Shown here one piece after another: positions 1 to 7,717 of a DNA stretch of 64,000 bases. Every line of letters starts with the position of its first letter. Positions within the stretch are counted from its first letter, which is position 1. A program made the translations under genes and the position numbers. The notes beneath the pieces are model-generated. The model was not told where the DNA came from and searched no databases. It worked only from the letters and a program-made list of their open reading frames with translations. The DNA is from Flavimobilis massiliensis (lineage in GTDB: Bacteria > Actinomycetota > Actinomycetes > Actinomycetales > Cellulomonadaceae), in NCBI RefSeq assembly GCF_900240335.1, contig NZ_LT964979.1:1488001-1552000 (forward strand). The letters run 5' to 3'.

Positions 1-2
1 AC

Positions 3-1073
3 CGCTACAGGGCGCAGTCGCAGAAGGTCAAGGTCGCGGGCGAGCGCGTCGCGGTCACGCAGTCGTGGCTCGACGGCCTCCAGATCCTGCTGCCCTACCT
101 CATGCTCGCGCTCGTCCTGTGGCTCGGTGCGCGTGAGGCCGTCAAGGGCAACATCACGGCCGGTCAGCTCGTGACGTTCTTCGGCTACGCCTCGTTCCTC
201 ACGTGGCCCATGCAGAACATCGTCGAGGTCATCCAGTTCGTCACACGCGCGTTCATCGCGTCCCGCAAGATCCTCAAGGTCCTGCAGACGGTCTCGGCGA
301 CGCCCGCGTCGTCGTCACCGGCGGTCATGCCTGCCGAGGGTGCCGAGCTCGTCGACGAGGCCTCGGGCCTCGTCGTCGAGCCGGGACGGCTCGTCGCGCT
401 CGTGTGCCAGGACCCGGACGCCTCGGCGGCCGTCGCGACCCGGCTCGGCCGGCTCGACGACGAGCTCGAGGATGCGACGCCCGTGCGTCTCGGCGGTGTC
501 CTCCTGCGCGACCTCGACAAGGGGGCCCTGCGCCGCCGGATCGTCGTCGGCGAAGCGACGCCCCACCTCTTCACGGGGTCGCTCCGCGCGGGTCTCGACG
601 TCCGCGGCGGCGCGTCCGATGAGCAGATCCGCGCGGCCATGCACGTCGCGGATGCGGCCGACGTCCTCGACTCGACGCCCGACGGGCTCGACGGCGAGAT
701 CACGGAGAAGGGCCGCACGCTCTCGGGCGGGCAGCGTCAGCGCGTCGCGCTCGCGCGCGCGCTCCTCACGGACGCCGAGATCCTCGTGCTCGTCGAGCCG
801 ACGAGCGCGGTCGACGCCCACACCGAGGCGCGCATCGCGGAACGTCTCGCGGCCGCGCGCCGCGGCCGGACGACGGTCCTCGTCACCGCGAGCCCGCTCG
901 TCCTCGAGCACGTCGACGAGGTCGTGCTGCTCGAGGGCGGCACGATCGTCGCGCGCGGCCCCCGCCGCGGCCTCGTCCCCGACACGGGCGAGGACGGCCG
1001 CCGCTACCGCGCGGTCGTCGACCGCAACATGGACACCCACGACTCCCAGACCCCCGCGGAGGTGACCCGATGA
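3..1073 (+). CDS. ABC exporter subunit, degenerate ATP site half (5' truncated)
   Basis: Half-size ABC exporter subunit; the frame is open to the window's left edge, so the N-terminal part of the membrane domain is missing and 356 residues are visible. Membrane helices run through about residue 100, followed by a nucleotide-binding domain. The signature LSGGQRQRVALARAL is intact near visible residue 240. The Walker A region reads VCQDPDASAAV with no GxxGxGKS/T; the Walker B aspartate is replaced (ILVLVEPTSAVD); the Q-loop glutamine reads E (VVGEATPHLF) and the switch histidine is lost (VTASPL). It overlaps the next subunit by 4 bases (ATGA). By analogy with heterodimeric exporters it should supply the signature motif of the one competent ATP site. 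The transported substrate is unknown. Confidence 0.9.
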   Translation, partial: RYRAQSQKVKVAGERVAVTQSWLDGLQILLPYLMLALVLWLGAREAVKGNITAGQLVTFFGYASFLTWPMQNIVEVIQFVTRAFIASRKILKVLQTVSATPASSSPAVMPAEGAELVDEASGLVVEPGRLVALVCQDPDASAAVATRLGRLDDELEDATPVRLGGVLLRDLDKGALRRRIVVGEATPHLFTGSLRAGLDVRGGASDEQIRAAMHVADAADVLDSTPDGLDGEITEKGRTLSGGQRQRVALARALLTDAEILVLVEPTSAVDAHTEARIAERLAAARRGRTTVLVTASPLVLEHVDEVVLLEGGTIVARGPRRGLVPDTGEDGRRYRAVVDRNMDTHDSQTPAEVTR

Positions 1074-2812
1074 GCGGGCGCAAGCTTCCCGTCGCCGACG
1101 GTCCGACGACGCGTCGGCACACCGCGGCGCTCCTGCGCCGTCACAGCCGTCCGCTCGTCGGCATCACGGTGCTCCACACGATCGCGGCCCTCGCCGGTCT
1201 CGTCGGCCCGCTCCTCGTCGGCCGTCTCGTCGACCAGATCGTCGCGGGCGCCTCCCTCGCGGTCGTCGACCAGGCGGCGCTCATCTTCGTCACGGCGATC
1301 GTCGTGCAGTCCGTGCTCGTGCGCTTCGCCCAGCGCAAGGCTCGCGTCTACGGCGAGACGATGTTCGCCGAGCTCCGCGAGGACTTCGTCGACGCCGTCA
1401 CGGCGCTGCCCCTCTCGACCGTCGAGTCGGCCGGCACGGGTGACCTCGTCGGTCGCACGACGAACGACGTCGACCGTGTGCAGTTCGCCGTGCGCTTCGG
1501 CGTGCCGCGCGTCCTCGTCGCGATCATCACGATCGTCGCGACCCTCGTCGCGGCGTTCATCATCGCGCCGCAGGTGACGGTCGTCATGGTGCTCACCGCG
1601 CCGATCGTCATCATCGTCTCGCGGTGGTACCTCGCCCGGGCCACGCCCGGCTACCAGCGCGAGTCCGCCGCGTACGCAGCGCTCAACGGGACGATCACCG
1701 AGTCCGTCGAGGGTGCGCGCACGATCGACGCCCTCGCGATCGAGCAGACACGCCGCGACCGGCTGCGCGCCGACCTCCGCGAGGCCTTCGAGGCCGAGCG
1801 GTACACGCTCCGGCTGCGGACGGTCCTCACGCCCGGCCTCGACACGCCCTTCATGCTCGCGCCGATCATCCTGCTGCTCTGGGGCGCGTTCCTCATCAGC
1901 CACGGCTGGACGACGGTCGGTGACGTCACGACGATCATCCTCTACATGCGGATGATCATCGGCCCCATCTGGGAGCTCGTCTTCTGGCTCGACGAGATCC
2001 AGGTCGCGATGACGTCGCTCGGGCGCCTCTTCGGCGTGCGGCTCGTCGAGCCCGATCGCACGACGTCGGGCGTCGAGCCCACGGACGAGGTCGTGCGCAC
2101 CGAGGCCGTGCGCTACGCGTACCGCGAGGGGCACGACGTCCTCCACGGCATCGACCTCGACCTGCGCCCGGGCGAGCGCCTCGCGGTCGTCGGCCCCTCG
2201 GGCGCCGGCAAGTCGACGCTCGGCCGCATGATCGCGGGGATTCACCCGCCCACTGGCGGGGCGGCGACGGTCGGCGGCGTGCCGCTCGTCGACCTTCCGC
2301 TCGAGGACCTGCGCGGCCACGTCGCGCTCGTCACGCAGGAGCACCACGTGTTCGTCGGCACGCTCGCCGACAACCTGCGCCTCGCCGACGTCACGGCAAG
2401 CGACGAAGCCCTGCTGGGGGCGCTCGACGCGGTCGCGGCGCGCACGTGGGTCGACTCGCTGCCGGACGGCATCGAGACCGAGGTCGGCTCAGGCGGTTAT
2501 CCGCTCACCCCGGCGCAGGCCCAGCAGGTCGCGCTCGCGCGCCTCGTGCTGCTCGACCCGCACACGCTCATCCTCGACGAGGCGACGAGCCTCCTCGACC
2601 CGCGGGCCGCCCGCGAACTCGAGACGTCGCTCGGCGCGGTCCTTACCGGCCGCACGGTCGTCGCGATCGCGCACCGCCTCCACACGGCGCACGACGCGGA
2701 CCGCGTCGCGGTGGTCGACGGTGGCCGCATCAGCGAGATCGGCCCGCACGCCGAGCTCGTCGCGGCCGGCGGCGACTACGCCGCGCTGTGGCACTCCTGG
2801 CAGAGCGAGTAG
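1070..2812 (+). CDS. ABC exporter subunit, catalytic half (permease-ATPase fusion)
   Basis: 580-residue half-transporter: six-helix ABC membrane domain (about residues 20-320) fused to a nucleotide-binding domain. Walker A GPSGAGKST (about 375), Q-loop VTQEHH, Walker B LILDEA (about 500) and H-loop AIAHRLH (about 535) are canonical, but the signature motif is LTPAQAQQ instead of LSGGQ. This is the mirror image of the upstream subunit, so the pair probably forms a heterodimer with one competent and one degenerate ATP site. Start is the ATG overlapping the upstream stop, implying translational coupling. A hairpin terminator follows. Drug or lipid export is typical for the family; substrate cannot be inferred from sequence. 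Confidence 0.93.
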   Translation: MSGRKLPVADGPTTRRHTAALLRRHSRPLVGITVLHTIAALAGLVGPLLVGRLVDQIVAGASLAVVDQAALIFVTAIVVQSVLVRFAQRKARVYGETMFAELREDFVDAVTALPLSTVESAGTGDLVGRTTNDVDRVQFAVRFGVPRVLVAIITIVATLVAAFIIAPQVTVVMVLTAPIVIIVSRWYLARATPGYQRESAAYAALNGTITESVEGARTIDALAIEQTRRDRLRADLREAFEAERYTLRLRTVLTPGLDTPFMLAPIILLLWGAFLISHGWTTVGDVTTIILYMRMIIGPIWELVFWLDEIQVAMTSLGRLFGVRLVEPDRTTSGVEPTDEVVRTEAVRYAYREGHDVLHGIDLDLRPGERLAVVGPSGAGKSTLGRMIAGIHPPTGGAATVGGVPLVDLPLEDLRGHVALVTQEHHVFVGTLADNLRLADVTASDEALLGALDAVAARTWVDSLPDGIETEVGSGGYPLTPAQAQQVALARLVLLDPHTLILDEATSLLDPRAARELETSLGAVLTGRTVVAIAHRLHTAHDADRVAVVDGGRISEIGPHAELVAAGGDYAALWHSWQSE

Positions 2813-2828
2813 CCGAGCAGCACACTCA

Positions 2829-2870
2829 CGCGAACCGGCCGCGACCCACCGAGATCGCGGCCGGTTCGCG
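2829..2870 (+). terminator. hairpin terminator after the ABC exporter
   Basis: Perfect 16-bp stem (CGCGAACCGGCCGCGA at 2829-2844 paired with 2855-2870) with a 10-nt loop, 16 bases after the stop of the second ABC subunit. There is no U-tract. It lies between convergent genes and could serve both strands. Confidence 0.7.
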
Positions 2871-2884
2871 TCCGTCGTCTCCCC

Positions 2885-2952
2885 GCCAGCCGGGACGCTC
2901 TGCCAGCCGCAGCACTCCACCAGCCCAGCGCTCCGCCAGGCGCAGGACTCTC
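2885..2952. repeat. four imperfect ~17-bp tandem repeats
   Basis: Four units beginning at 2885, 2902, 2919 and 2935 share the pattern GCCAGSCGCAGSRCTC (for example GCCAGCCGGGACGCTCT and GCCAGGCGCAGGACTCTC). They fill the short gap between the ABC terminator and the stop codon of the SURF1 gene. No coding role is apparent. Confidence 0.55.
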
Positions 2953-2967
2953 GCGGGGCGAGGGCCG

Positions 2968-3867
2968 CTAGGGCGCGGGCTGGAACTGCTCCCAGCCCGT
3001 GAACGCGCCCGGATCGGCCTCGGCCCGGGCCTCGTCGCGCAGCATCTGGACCCACAGCCCGATCGCGAAGAGCCCGAAGATCCACCACTGCAGCGCGTAG
3101 AAGAGGTTCTGCATGTTGACGCCCTCACCGCCCTGGACCGTCGGTCGCGGCAGGAGCGTGAGCGCGCCGGAGTCGGCGGGCGTCGTCGACGACACGACGA
3201 GGTAGCCCGTGTAGATCGGACCGCCCCAACGGTTCGTCAGCTGGCCCGATGCGATCGAGTCGGTGACCCCGTCGACGACGGCACCGTCCCCGACCGCCTC
3301 GGACGACTGCAGGTAGCCGACGACCGCGACCTCGCCGGTCGGGGCCGTCGGGGCGTCTGCGGGGGATGCGACCCACCCGCGCACGACGGGCAGGACGGGC
3401 GCGCCCGAGAGCCCGGACCACGAGGCGCCGCCGCTGCCGTCGTCGCTCACGCGCAGGGGCGTGAGCACGAGGTAGCCGATCTGGCCGTCGACCGCGCGCC
3501 CGGAGACGAGCAGCTGGTCCTCCTCGAAGGTCCCCGTCACGGCGACACTCGCGCCGACGGCAGCTCCGGGGAACGGCCGCTGCGGCTCGAGGACATCGGC
3601 GAGGTCTCGCGGCCCGGCCTGCGCGAACTCGTCGAGCCGGTGCTGCTCCGCCTGCGTCCCCCGCTCGTAGGCGCGTGAAAGCTGCCAGATGCCGAGGTTC
3701 GCGCAGACCGCGACCGCGGCGACCATGACGACGAACATCACGACGACGCGCGGCACGAAGGCCGCGCGCACGATGTCGGCGACGGACACGCGCCTGGTGG
3801 TCGCCGCCGGCGCGTCCGCGGTCGGGACTGCAGTCTCGGTCGAGGCGTCGGGGGCAGGCTCGTGCAT
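2968..3867 (-). CDS. SURF1 family cytochrome oxidase biogenesis protein
   Basis: 299 residues with the SURF1 plan: a hydrophilic Ala/Thr-rich N-terminus, a membrane helix (about 37-57, VVVMFVVMVAAVAVCANLGIWQ) continuing into the conserved GIWQLSRAYERG, a large extracytoplasmic loop containing the family-type segments on bond and capping of the loop (RGWV, PIYTGYLV), and a second helix near residue 260 (QWWIFGLFAIGLWVQML). SURF1 proteins help assemble heme a-containing cytochrome c oxidase in the plasma membrane. It is convergent with the ABC exporter and divergent from pta. No oxidase gene is adjacent here. Start is ATG at 3867. Confidence 0.85.
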   Translation of the reverse strand: MHEPAPDASTETAVPTADAPAATTRRVSVADIVRAAFVPRVVVMFVVMVAAVAVCANLGIWQLSRAYERGTQAEQHRLDEFAQAGPRDLADVLEPQRPFPGAAVGASVAVTGTFEEDQLLVSGRAVDGQIGYLVLTPLRVSDDGSGGASWSGLSGAPVLPVVRGWVASPADAPTAPTGEVAVVGYLQSSEAVGDGAVVDGVTDSIASGQLTNRWGGPIYTGYLVVSSTTPADSGALTLLPRPTVQGGEGVNMQNLFYALQWWIFGLFAIGLWVQMLRDEARAEADPGAFTGWEQFQPAP

Positions 3868-4265
3868 GGGCCCACGCTATCGCGGGCGTCGGAGGTGGCT
3901 GGCGTCGCGGGTCCCCGGCGGCGGTCGCGCGCTCTCCGGGAGCTCCGCCGGCGCGTACGAGCTCGTCCCGGTGGCAGCCCGCCGTCGCTGCCGGACCGCG
4001 TCGGGAACGCCCCGCAGTGACGGATGTCTCGTCGCTGGAGGTACCGGTTCCCGTGACGTCGGGCGCCCTGGGATGCGACCCTGTGGTGAGCCACACACGG
4101 CTGCGCGGAGGACGCGGGACCTCGGTCCCCCGTTTACCCGTCGACCGCCGTGTTTGGTGGAACGGGAGCCCGCCGCACGCGGGCTCAACCCGCGGACCAG
4201 CGACGACGCAGATGTCGCTCCGCGACCGGCGGTCCGGAGGGGCCGCCCGCACAGGAGGCGAGCTA
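3868..4265. other. 398-bp intergenic region with pta leader
   Basis: No credible gene. Visible elements are a CRP/GlxR-like 16-mer TGTGGTGAGCCACACA at 4082-4097 (8 of 10 consensus positions of TGTGA-N6-TCACA) and a perfect 8-bp hairpin at 4166-4186 (GAGCCCGC, loop CGCAC) lying about 80 nt before the pta start. A strong Shine-Dalgarno AGGAGG sits at 4253-4258. I could not match the leader to a known riboswitch class. Confidence 0.5.
4082..4097. promoter_or_regulatory. candidate CRP/GlxR-like site upstream of pta
   Basis: TGTGGTGAGCCACACA keeps both outer TGTG and CACA half-sites with the 8-nt spacing of the cAMP-receptor/GlxR consensus but misses the inner A and T. GlxR-type control of pta-ackA is known in corynebacteria; its relevance here is inference. 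Confidence 0.25.
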
Positions 4266-6347
4266 GTGACAACGTCGGCCCGGAACATCTACATCACGTC
4301 CGCCGAGGGAGCGACCGGCAAGTCGACGCTCGCCCTCGGCGTCGTCGACCTGCTCACGCGGCGCGTGCAGCGCGTCGGCGTCTTCCGTCCCGTCGCACGG
4401 TCGACGGAGGACCGGGACTACGTCCTCGAGCTGCTGCTCGCGCACGACGGCGTGGACCTCTCCTACGAGGAGTGCGTCGGCGTCACGTACGACGAGCTCC
4501 ACGCGGACGCCGAGGCTGCGCTGTCGACGATTGTCTCCCGCTACCACGCGGTCGAGGCCAAGTGCGACGTCGTCGTCATCGTCGGCACGGACTACACGGA
4601 CGTCGCGGGCCCCACAGAGCTCGGCGTCAACGCGCGCATCGCCGCGAACCTCGGCGCCCCCGTGCTCCTCGTCGTCTCCGGTGCCCGCCGCACGCCCGAG
4701 GCCGTCCGCCAGAGCGCGGACGTCGCGATCGCGGAGCTCGCGGCGCACCACGCGCACGCGATCGCGGTCGTCGCCAACCGGTGCGCCCCCGAGCAGACGG
4801 CGGCGGTCGCCGCCGCGCTCGACGGTCCGCTGCCGAGCTGGGCCGTGCCGGAGGAGCCGTTCCTCTCCGCGCCGACGATGGGCCAGCTCGCCGATGCCGT
4901 CGGCGGCCGCCTGCTGCTCGGCGATCCTGCGCTCCTGGGCCGTGAGGTGCTCGACGTGCAGGTCGGTGCGATGGGCGTCGAGCACCTGCTCGGCCGCATC
5001 AAGGAGGGCTCCGTCGTCATCGCCCCCGGCGACCGGTCCGACATCCTTCTCGGTCTTGTCATGGCGAACTCCGCGGCGGGCTTCCCGAGCCTCTCGGGCA
5101 TCATCCTCAACGGTGGCTTCACGCCGCCCGAGACGATCGCGCGCCTCGTCGAGGGTCTTGACCAGCGACTGCCGATCGTCGCGACGGACCTCGGGACGTT
5201 CCGTTCGGCGTCGGCCGCGTACGAGACGCGCGGCATGGTGACGAAGGACGCCGAGCTCAAGGTCGCAGCCGCGCTCACGCTCTTCGAGCAGCACGTCGCG
5301 GGCGACGCGCTGCTCGACCACCTGCAGTTGTCGCGGACGGACGTCGTCACCCCGCTGATGTTCGAGTACGAGCTGCTCGACCGGGCGCGCAACGACCGCA
5401 AGCACATCGTCCTGCCCGAGGGCAACGACGACCGCATCCTGCGGGCGGCGGCGCAGCTACTGCAGCGCCAGGTCGCGGAGCTGACGATCCTCGGCACGCC
5501 GCGCGACATCCAGGCGCGTGCAGCCGAGCTGGGACTCGACCTCTCCGAGGCGCACCTCGTCGACCCGTCCGAGGGCGAACTCTTCGAGCGGTTCGCGCTC
5601 GAGTACACGGAGCTGCGCAAGCACAAGGGCATGACGGTCGACCGCGCGCGGGAGATCGTTCGGTCGGTGTCGTACTTCGGCACGATGATGGTCCAGCTGG
5701 GCCTCGCTGACGGCATGGTCTCGGGCGCTGCGCACACGACCGCGCACACGATCAAGCCGTCGTTCGAGATCATCAAGACCGTGCCCGACGTCTCCGTCGT
5801 CTCGTCGGTCTTCCTCATGTGCCTTGAGGACCGCGTGCTCGTCTACGGCGACTGCGCCGTCAACCCGGACCCTACGGCCGAGCAGCTCGCGGACATCGCG
5901 ATCTCGTCGGCCGCGACGGCCGCGCAGTTCGGTGTTGAGCCGCGCATCGCGATGCTCTCGTACTCGACCGGTGAGTCGGGCTCGGGCGCGGACGTCGACA
6001 AGGTGCGTCGGGCGACGGAGATCGTGCGGGAGCGTCGCCCTGACCTCTCGGTCGAGGGCCCGATCCAGTACGACGCTGCGGTCGACGCGTCGGTCGCGCA
6101 GACGAAGCTGCCGGACTCGGCGGTCGCGGGTCGTGCGACGGTCTTCATCTTCCCGGACCTCAACACGGGCAACAACACGTACAAGGCCGTGCAGCGCTCG
6201 GCCGGCGCGGTCGCGGTCGGCCCGGTCCTCCAGGGCCTGCGCAAGCCGGTCAACGACCTCTCGCGGGGCGCGCTCGTGCAGGACATCGTCAACACCGTGG
6301 CCATCACGGCCATCCAGGCCCAGGGCGACGCGCCCACGGGCGCGTGA
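4266..6347 (+). CDS. pta: phosphate acetyltransferase (long form)
   Basis: 693 residues, matching the long Pta class. The N-terminal part is a BioD/P-loop-like domain (GATGKST at about 11-17), the middle is a DRTGG-type regulatory region (about 200-330), and the C-terminal third is the PTA_PTB catalytic domain (IVLPEGNDDRILRAA, then YSTGESGSG and FPDLNTGNNTYKAVQRSA). It interconverts acetyl-CoA and acetyl phosphate in the cytoplasm, working with the downstream ackA. The GTG at 4266 is chosen because AGGAGG lies 7 nt upstream and the family N-terminus (NIYITSAEG) follows; the frame stays open further upstream but that extension has no homology-like content. The stop overlaps a possible GTG for ackA. 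Confidence 0.96.
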   Translation: MTTSARNIYITSAEGATGKSTLALGVVDLLTRRVQRVGVFRPVARSTEDRDYVLELLLAHDGVDLSYEECVGVTYDELHADAEAALSTIVSRYHAVEAKCDVVVIVGTDYTDVAGPTELGVNARIAANLGAPVLLVVSGARRTPEAVRQSADVAIAELAAHHAHAIAVVANRCAPEQTAAVAAALDGPLPSWAVPEEPFLSAPTMGQLADAVGGRLLLGDPALLGREVLDVQVGAMGVEHLLGRIKEGSVVIAPGDRSDILLGLVMANSAAGFPSLSGIILNGGFTPPETIARLVEGLDQRLPIVATDLGTFRSASAAYETRGMVTKDAELKVAAALTLFEQHVAGDALLDHLQLSRTDVVTPLMFEYELLDRARNDRKHIVLPEGNDDRILRAAAQLLQRQVAELTILGTPRDIQARAAELGLDLSEAHLVDPSEGELFERFALEYTELRKHKGMTVDRAREIVRSVSYFGTMMVQLGLADGMVSGAAHTTAHTIKPSFEIIKTVPDVSVVSSVFLMCLEDRVLVYGDCAVNPDPTAEQLADIAISSAATAAQFGVEPRIAMLSYSTGESGSGADVDKVRRATEIVRERRPDLSVEGPIQYDAAVDASVAQTKLPDSAVAGRATVFIFPDLNTGNNTYKAVQRSAGAVAVGPVLQGLRKPVNDLSRGALVQDIVNTVAITAIQAQGDAPTGA

Positions 6348-6385
6348 CCGCGCACGACGCGGAGAAGCAAGGAGCTGCTCAAACC

Positions 6386-7612
6386 ATGACCCATCCGTCC
6401 GTCCTCGTCATCAACGCAGGTTCGTCGTCGATCAAGTACCAGCTCGTCGACACGGTCGACGGCGAGGCGATCGCCTCCGGCGTCGTCGAGCGCATCGGCC
6501 AGTCCGAGGGCATCGTCACGCACAAGCACGCGGGCGAGCAGACGCGTCTCGACGAGCCGGTCCCGGACCACGCGACGGGTCTGCGCCGCGTGCTGGACCT
6601 CTTCGCGGAGCACGGTCCGGACATCGCGTCGGCGAACGTCGTCGCCGTGGGGCACCGGGTCGTCCAGGGCGGCTCGCTGTTCTCGGGCCCGACGCTCGTC
6701 ACGGACGAGGTCGTCGAGCAGATCCGTGGCCTCGTGCCGCTCGCTCCCCTGCACAACCCGGGGCACGTCGCGGGGCTCGAGGTCGCGCGCGAGCTCCTGC
6801 CGGACGTCCCGCACGTCGCGATCTTCGACACGGCGTTCTTCCAGACACTCCCGGAGGCCGCGTTTACGTACGCGATCGACCGTGAGGTCGCGGCGGCAAA
6901 CCAGGTGCGCCGGTACGGGTTCCACGGCACGTCGCACGACTTCGTCTCGAAGGCCGCCGCGGAGTTCCTGGGCCGTCCGCTCGCGGACCTGCGGCAGATC
7001 ATCCTGCATCTCGGCAACGGCGCGTCGGTGTCGGCGGTCCGGGGCGGGGTCGCGGTCGAGACGTCGATGGGTCTGACGCCGCTCGAGGGTCTCGTCATGG
7101 GGACGCGCTCGGGCGACATCGACCCGGCGGTGATCTTCCACCTGCACCGCACGGCGGGCATGAGCGTCGACGAGATCGACACGCTGCTCAACAAGCGCTC
7201 GGGCATGCTCGGGCTCACGGGCGAGTCGGACTTCCGCGCGATCCACGAGCTCGTCGAGCAGGGCTCCCAGGATGCGCGTCTGGCACTGGACGTCTACGCG
7301 CACCGGCTCAAGAAGTACGTGGGTTCCTACCTCGCTGTGCTCGGCGGCGTCGACGTCATCACGTTCACGGCGGGCATCGGCGAGAACGACGACGTGGTGC
7401 GCGGGCTCGCGCTCGCGGGTCTCGCCGAGCTCGGCATCGAGATCGACCCGGTGCGCAACGCGGGTCGTAAGAAGGAGCCGACGATCATCTCGACGGACGC
7501 GTCGCGGGTCACGGTGCTTGTCGTCCCGACGAACGAGGAGCTCGCGATCGCGCAGCAGAGTGTCGCGCGTGTCACCGAACTCGCGGCAGCCCCCACCGCC
7601 ACACCTCTCTGA
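6386..7612 (+). CDS. ackA: acetate kinase
   Basis: 408 residues, normal for AckA. N-terminal VLVINAGSSSIKYQL is the first family signature, and NQVRRYGFHGTSHDFVS is the second. TSMGLTPLEGLVMGTRSGDIDP and FTAGIGEN complete the ASKHA kinase core. It converts acetyl phosphate plus ADP to acetate plus ATP, or the reverse during acetate use. The ATG at 6386 has AAGGAG 11 nt upstream; a GTG at 6344 overlapping the pta stop would add 14 unconserved residues. It forms an operon with pta and ends at a hairpin terminator. Confidence 0.97.
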   Translation: MTHPSVLVINAGSSSIKYQLVDTVDGEAIASGVVERIGQSEGIVTHKHAGEQTRLDEPVPDHATGLRRVLDLFAEHGPDIASANVVAVGHRVVQGGSLFSGPTLVTDEVVEQIRGLVPLAPLHNPGHVAGLEVARELLPDVPHVAIFDTAFFQTLPEAAFTYAIDREVAAANQVRRYGFHGTSHDFVSKAAAEFLGRPLADLRQIILHLGNGASVSAVRGGVAVETSMGLTPLEGLVMGTRSGDIDPAVIFHLHRTAGMSVDEIDTLLNKRSGMLGLTGESDFRAIHELVEQGSQDARLALDVYAHRLKKYVGSYLAVLGGVDVITFTAGIGENDDVVRGLALAGLAELGIEIDPVRNAGRKKEPTIISTDASRVTVLVVPTNEELAIAQQSVARVTELAAAPTATPL

Positions 7613-7634
7613 CTCTCTGCCCCGCGCGCAGGAA

Positions 7635-7673
7635 TCCGCGCGGATGGTTGCTCCGAGCAGCCATCTGCGCGGA
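7635..7673 (+). terminator. hairpin terminator after ackA
   Basis: A 17-bp stem containing two G-U wobbles (7635-7651 with 7657-7673) and a 5-nt loop, 22 bases after the ackA stop. It lies between ackA and the convergent aldehyde dehydrogenase gene. Confidence 0.65.
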
Positions 7674-7717
7674 CACCCATGTCGGACGGGCGTCTTCTAC
7701 ACGACGCCCCTGACCGC

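Noticed and set aside
4017..4265. An 83-codon N-terminal extension of pta
   Set aside because: Translation is unlike Pta; the AGGAGG at 4253 and GTG at 4266 explain the start.
3868..4265. c-di-AMP (ydaO) or cobalamin riboswitch upstream of pta
   Set aside because: No conserved core of either class could be seen.
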